From: Candidatus Jettenia sp.
Lineage (GTDB): Bacteria > Planctomycetota > Brocadiia > Brocadiales > Brocadiaceae
DNA: 64,000 nucleotides
Assembly (NCBI GenBank): GCA_021650895.1
Contig: CP091278.1
Coordinates: 3,315,659 to 3,379,658, forward strand
Direction of reading: 5' to 3'
The translations under genes and the position numbers were made by a program. Below are positions 62,797-64,000 of this stretch, piece by piece. Each line of letters starts with the position of its first letter. Position 1 is the stretch's first letter. A model generated the notes under the pieces. That model did no database searches and was not told the origin of the DNA. It saw only the letters and a list, made by a program, of their open reading frames with translations.

Positions 62797-64000
62797 ATGA
62801 AAATTCTTATTGTAGGTGCAGGTGCAGTTGGGTTTAATCTGGCAAAACAACTATCGATGGAAGGGCATGATATTTCTGTCGTTGAAAAGGATTACGATCT
62901 TGTGAAACGAATTACCGAAAAGTTAGATGTCTCCGTTGTGTCAGGAAGTGCAAGCTCGCCCACCGTTCTGGAAGAAGCAGGGATACAAAACACGGACATG
63001 GTATTGGCCGTTACGAATAGTGACGAGATAAATATGGTGGTCTGTACGCTCTCTCACAGCTACGGTGTTAAAACGAGAATTGCCAGGATAAGAAATCCTG
63101 AATTTACTGATGAAAAACCCATTTTACACCAAAACGGATTTTATATAGATCACGTTGTAAATCCGGAAAAGATTACCATTAATTCTATTATGGATATCAT
63201 AGGCACTCCCGGAGCTATCTATGTCGCAGATTTCACAGAAGGGGATATCCTCTTGAGAGGATTTAACGTGCCTGAAGATGCGCCCATAGCAGGAAAGAGA
63301 CTTTCCGAGTTAAAGGAGGTAGAATCAACAGATTCTTTTCTTATTGTCGCTATTCAGCGAAATGATGAGATGGTCATTCCAACCGGTGAAACAAAGCTGC
63401 TGCCTCGTGATAATATTTTCGTACTGGTAGCCAAAGAGGCATTGCCTTTCTTCTTGCCTATGGTCAACAGACGGGCAGATGAAGTTGAAAAGATCGTTAT
63501 TTATGGCGTAAATCATATCAGTCTTGAACTGGCAAAAAATTTGGAAGACCATAAGATCGATGTTACCATAATTGAGCCGGATAAAGAAAAAACACAGCAA
63601 GCTGCCGCAATTCTCGACCGGACTATTATCCTTCAGGGAAATGGCTTAGATGTTGATCTTCTCAAAGAATCCTCTATCGATATTACCGATTTTTTTGTAG
63701 CTTTATCAGAAAACGAGCAGACTAATATCTTGTCTGCATTATTAGCCAAGAGACTTGGCGCAAGAAAAGCGATTGTACTTACCGAAGAGCCTGCATTTGT
63801 ACCTATTATCAATTCATTAGGTATAGATATCGTCATTAATCCAAGATTAATTACCGTGGGGTCTATCCTGCAACATATCCGGCGAGGACATACACTTTCT
63901 GTTGTAAAATTTCAACATAGTGAGGCAGAGGCTATGGAATTTATTGCTGATAAAGATTCAAAGGTTGTAGGTAAACCGATTCGGGAAATACCATTTCCCC
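62797..64000 (+). CDS. trkA: Trk potassium uptake system protein TrkA (runs off the window)
   Basis: The first ~401 codons of TrkA, the cytosolic NAD+/NADH-binding regulatory subunit of the Trk K+ transporter. The first KTN/Rossmann domain has KILIVGAGAVGFNLAKQL and an acidic ribose-binding VVEKD; then IRNPEF and a TrkA_C domain (LLRGFNVPEDAPIAGKRL, NDEMVIPTGETKLLPRD). A second half starts VEKIVIYGVNHISLELAKNL with a weaker glycine motif (GVNHIS), then RRGHTLSVVKFQHSEAEAME. No stop before 64000, so the C-terminus is outside. The start ATG 62797 was found by reading; it lies 26 bases after the preceding gene. Confidence 0.9.
   Translation, partial: MKILIVGAGAVGFNLAKQLSMEGHDISVVEKDYDLVKRITEKLDVSVVSGSASSPTVLEEAGIQNTDMVLAVTNSDEINMVVCTLSHSYGVKTRIARIRNPEFTDEKPILHQNGFYIDHVVNPEKITINSIMDIIGTPGAIYVADFTEGDILLRGFNVPEDAPIAGKRLSELKEVESTDSFLIVAIQRNDEMVIPTGETKLLPRDNIFVLVAKEALPFFLPMVNRRADEVEKIVIYGVNHISLELAKNLEDHKIDVTIIEPDKEKTQQAAAILDRTIILQGNGLDVDLLKESSIDITDFFVALSENEQTNILSALLAKRLGARKAIVLTEEPAFVPIINSLGIDIVINPRLITVGSILQHIRRGHTLSVVKFQHSEAEAMEFIADKDSKVVGKPIREIPFP

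Overview
The window is an AT-rich, repeat-laden bacterial chromosome segment. Gene content (secreted SBBP-propeller and carboxypeptidase-regulatory-like proteins, U32 peptidase, MgtC, dodecin, many lipoproteins, a decayed methylase/AlbA/helicase locus) and the dense small palindromic intergenic repeats fit a Gram-negative environmental anaerobe. My best guess is an anammox planctomycete (Brocadia/Jettenia/Kuenenia-like). That is inference from gene style; no rRNA or tRNA was recognised to test it.

Layout. 1-4.2 kb: MsbA-like ABC exporter, endonuclease IV, ferritin-like protein, secreted cyclophilin. 4.6-8.7 kb: a decaying modification/restriction-like locus. The DNA methyltransferase has lost its centre and is also interrupted by a four-helix-bundle (23S-IVP-like) intervening element with its own inverted repeats; an AlbA_2/ATPase regulator is intact; a helicase survives only as its two ends. 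8.8-13.3 kb: small lipoprotein, UDP-glucose dehydrogenase with a clear promoter, seven-repeat SBBP protein. 13.7-19.4 kb: CheR-PAS-histidine kinase plus receiver, a 22-copy 16-bp tandem array, RecQ. 19.8-35 kb: U32 peptidase, a new small Cys-rich ORF, MBL hydrolase, MgtC, TPR lipoprotein, GIY-YIG protein, YhcH, a pseudo-Hpt protein, dodecin, acetolactate decarboxylase, MutY-like glycosylase, SppA.

36.2-47.1 kb: a giant secreted SpoIID/CARDB/M23/Ig/propeller protein cut in two by a single in-frame TAA inside the M23 domain. Upstream of it lies what reads as a c-di-GMP-I (GEMM) riboswitch with promoter and overlapping terminator, feeding a headless remnant of another secreted protein. 47.9-49.7 kb: a YgiT/DUF4258 toxin-antitoxin pair and a second small gene pair. 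49.8-53.8 kb: an AddA-like helicase-nuclease with a one-base frameshift. 54-64 kb: sugar nucleotidyltransferase, small membrane protein, cyclophilin, an operon of thymidylate kinase, COG2403 P-loop protein and carbamate kinase, a HEAT/TPR lipoprotein, and the start of TrkA.

Common themes: (1) repeats, namely a ~155-bp MITE-like family, a REP-like family, G+C-rich composite elements, and palindromes that have entered genes in frame; (2) genes hollowed out while their ends persist; (3) several large proteins broken by single events, which could be real decay or assembly errors.
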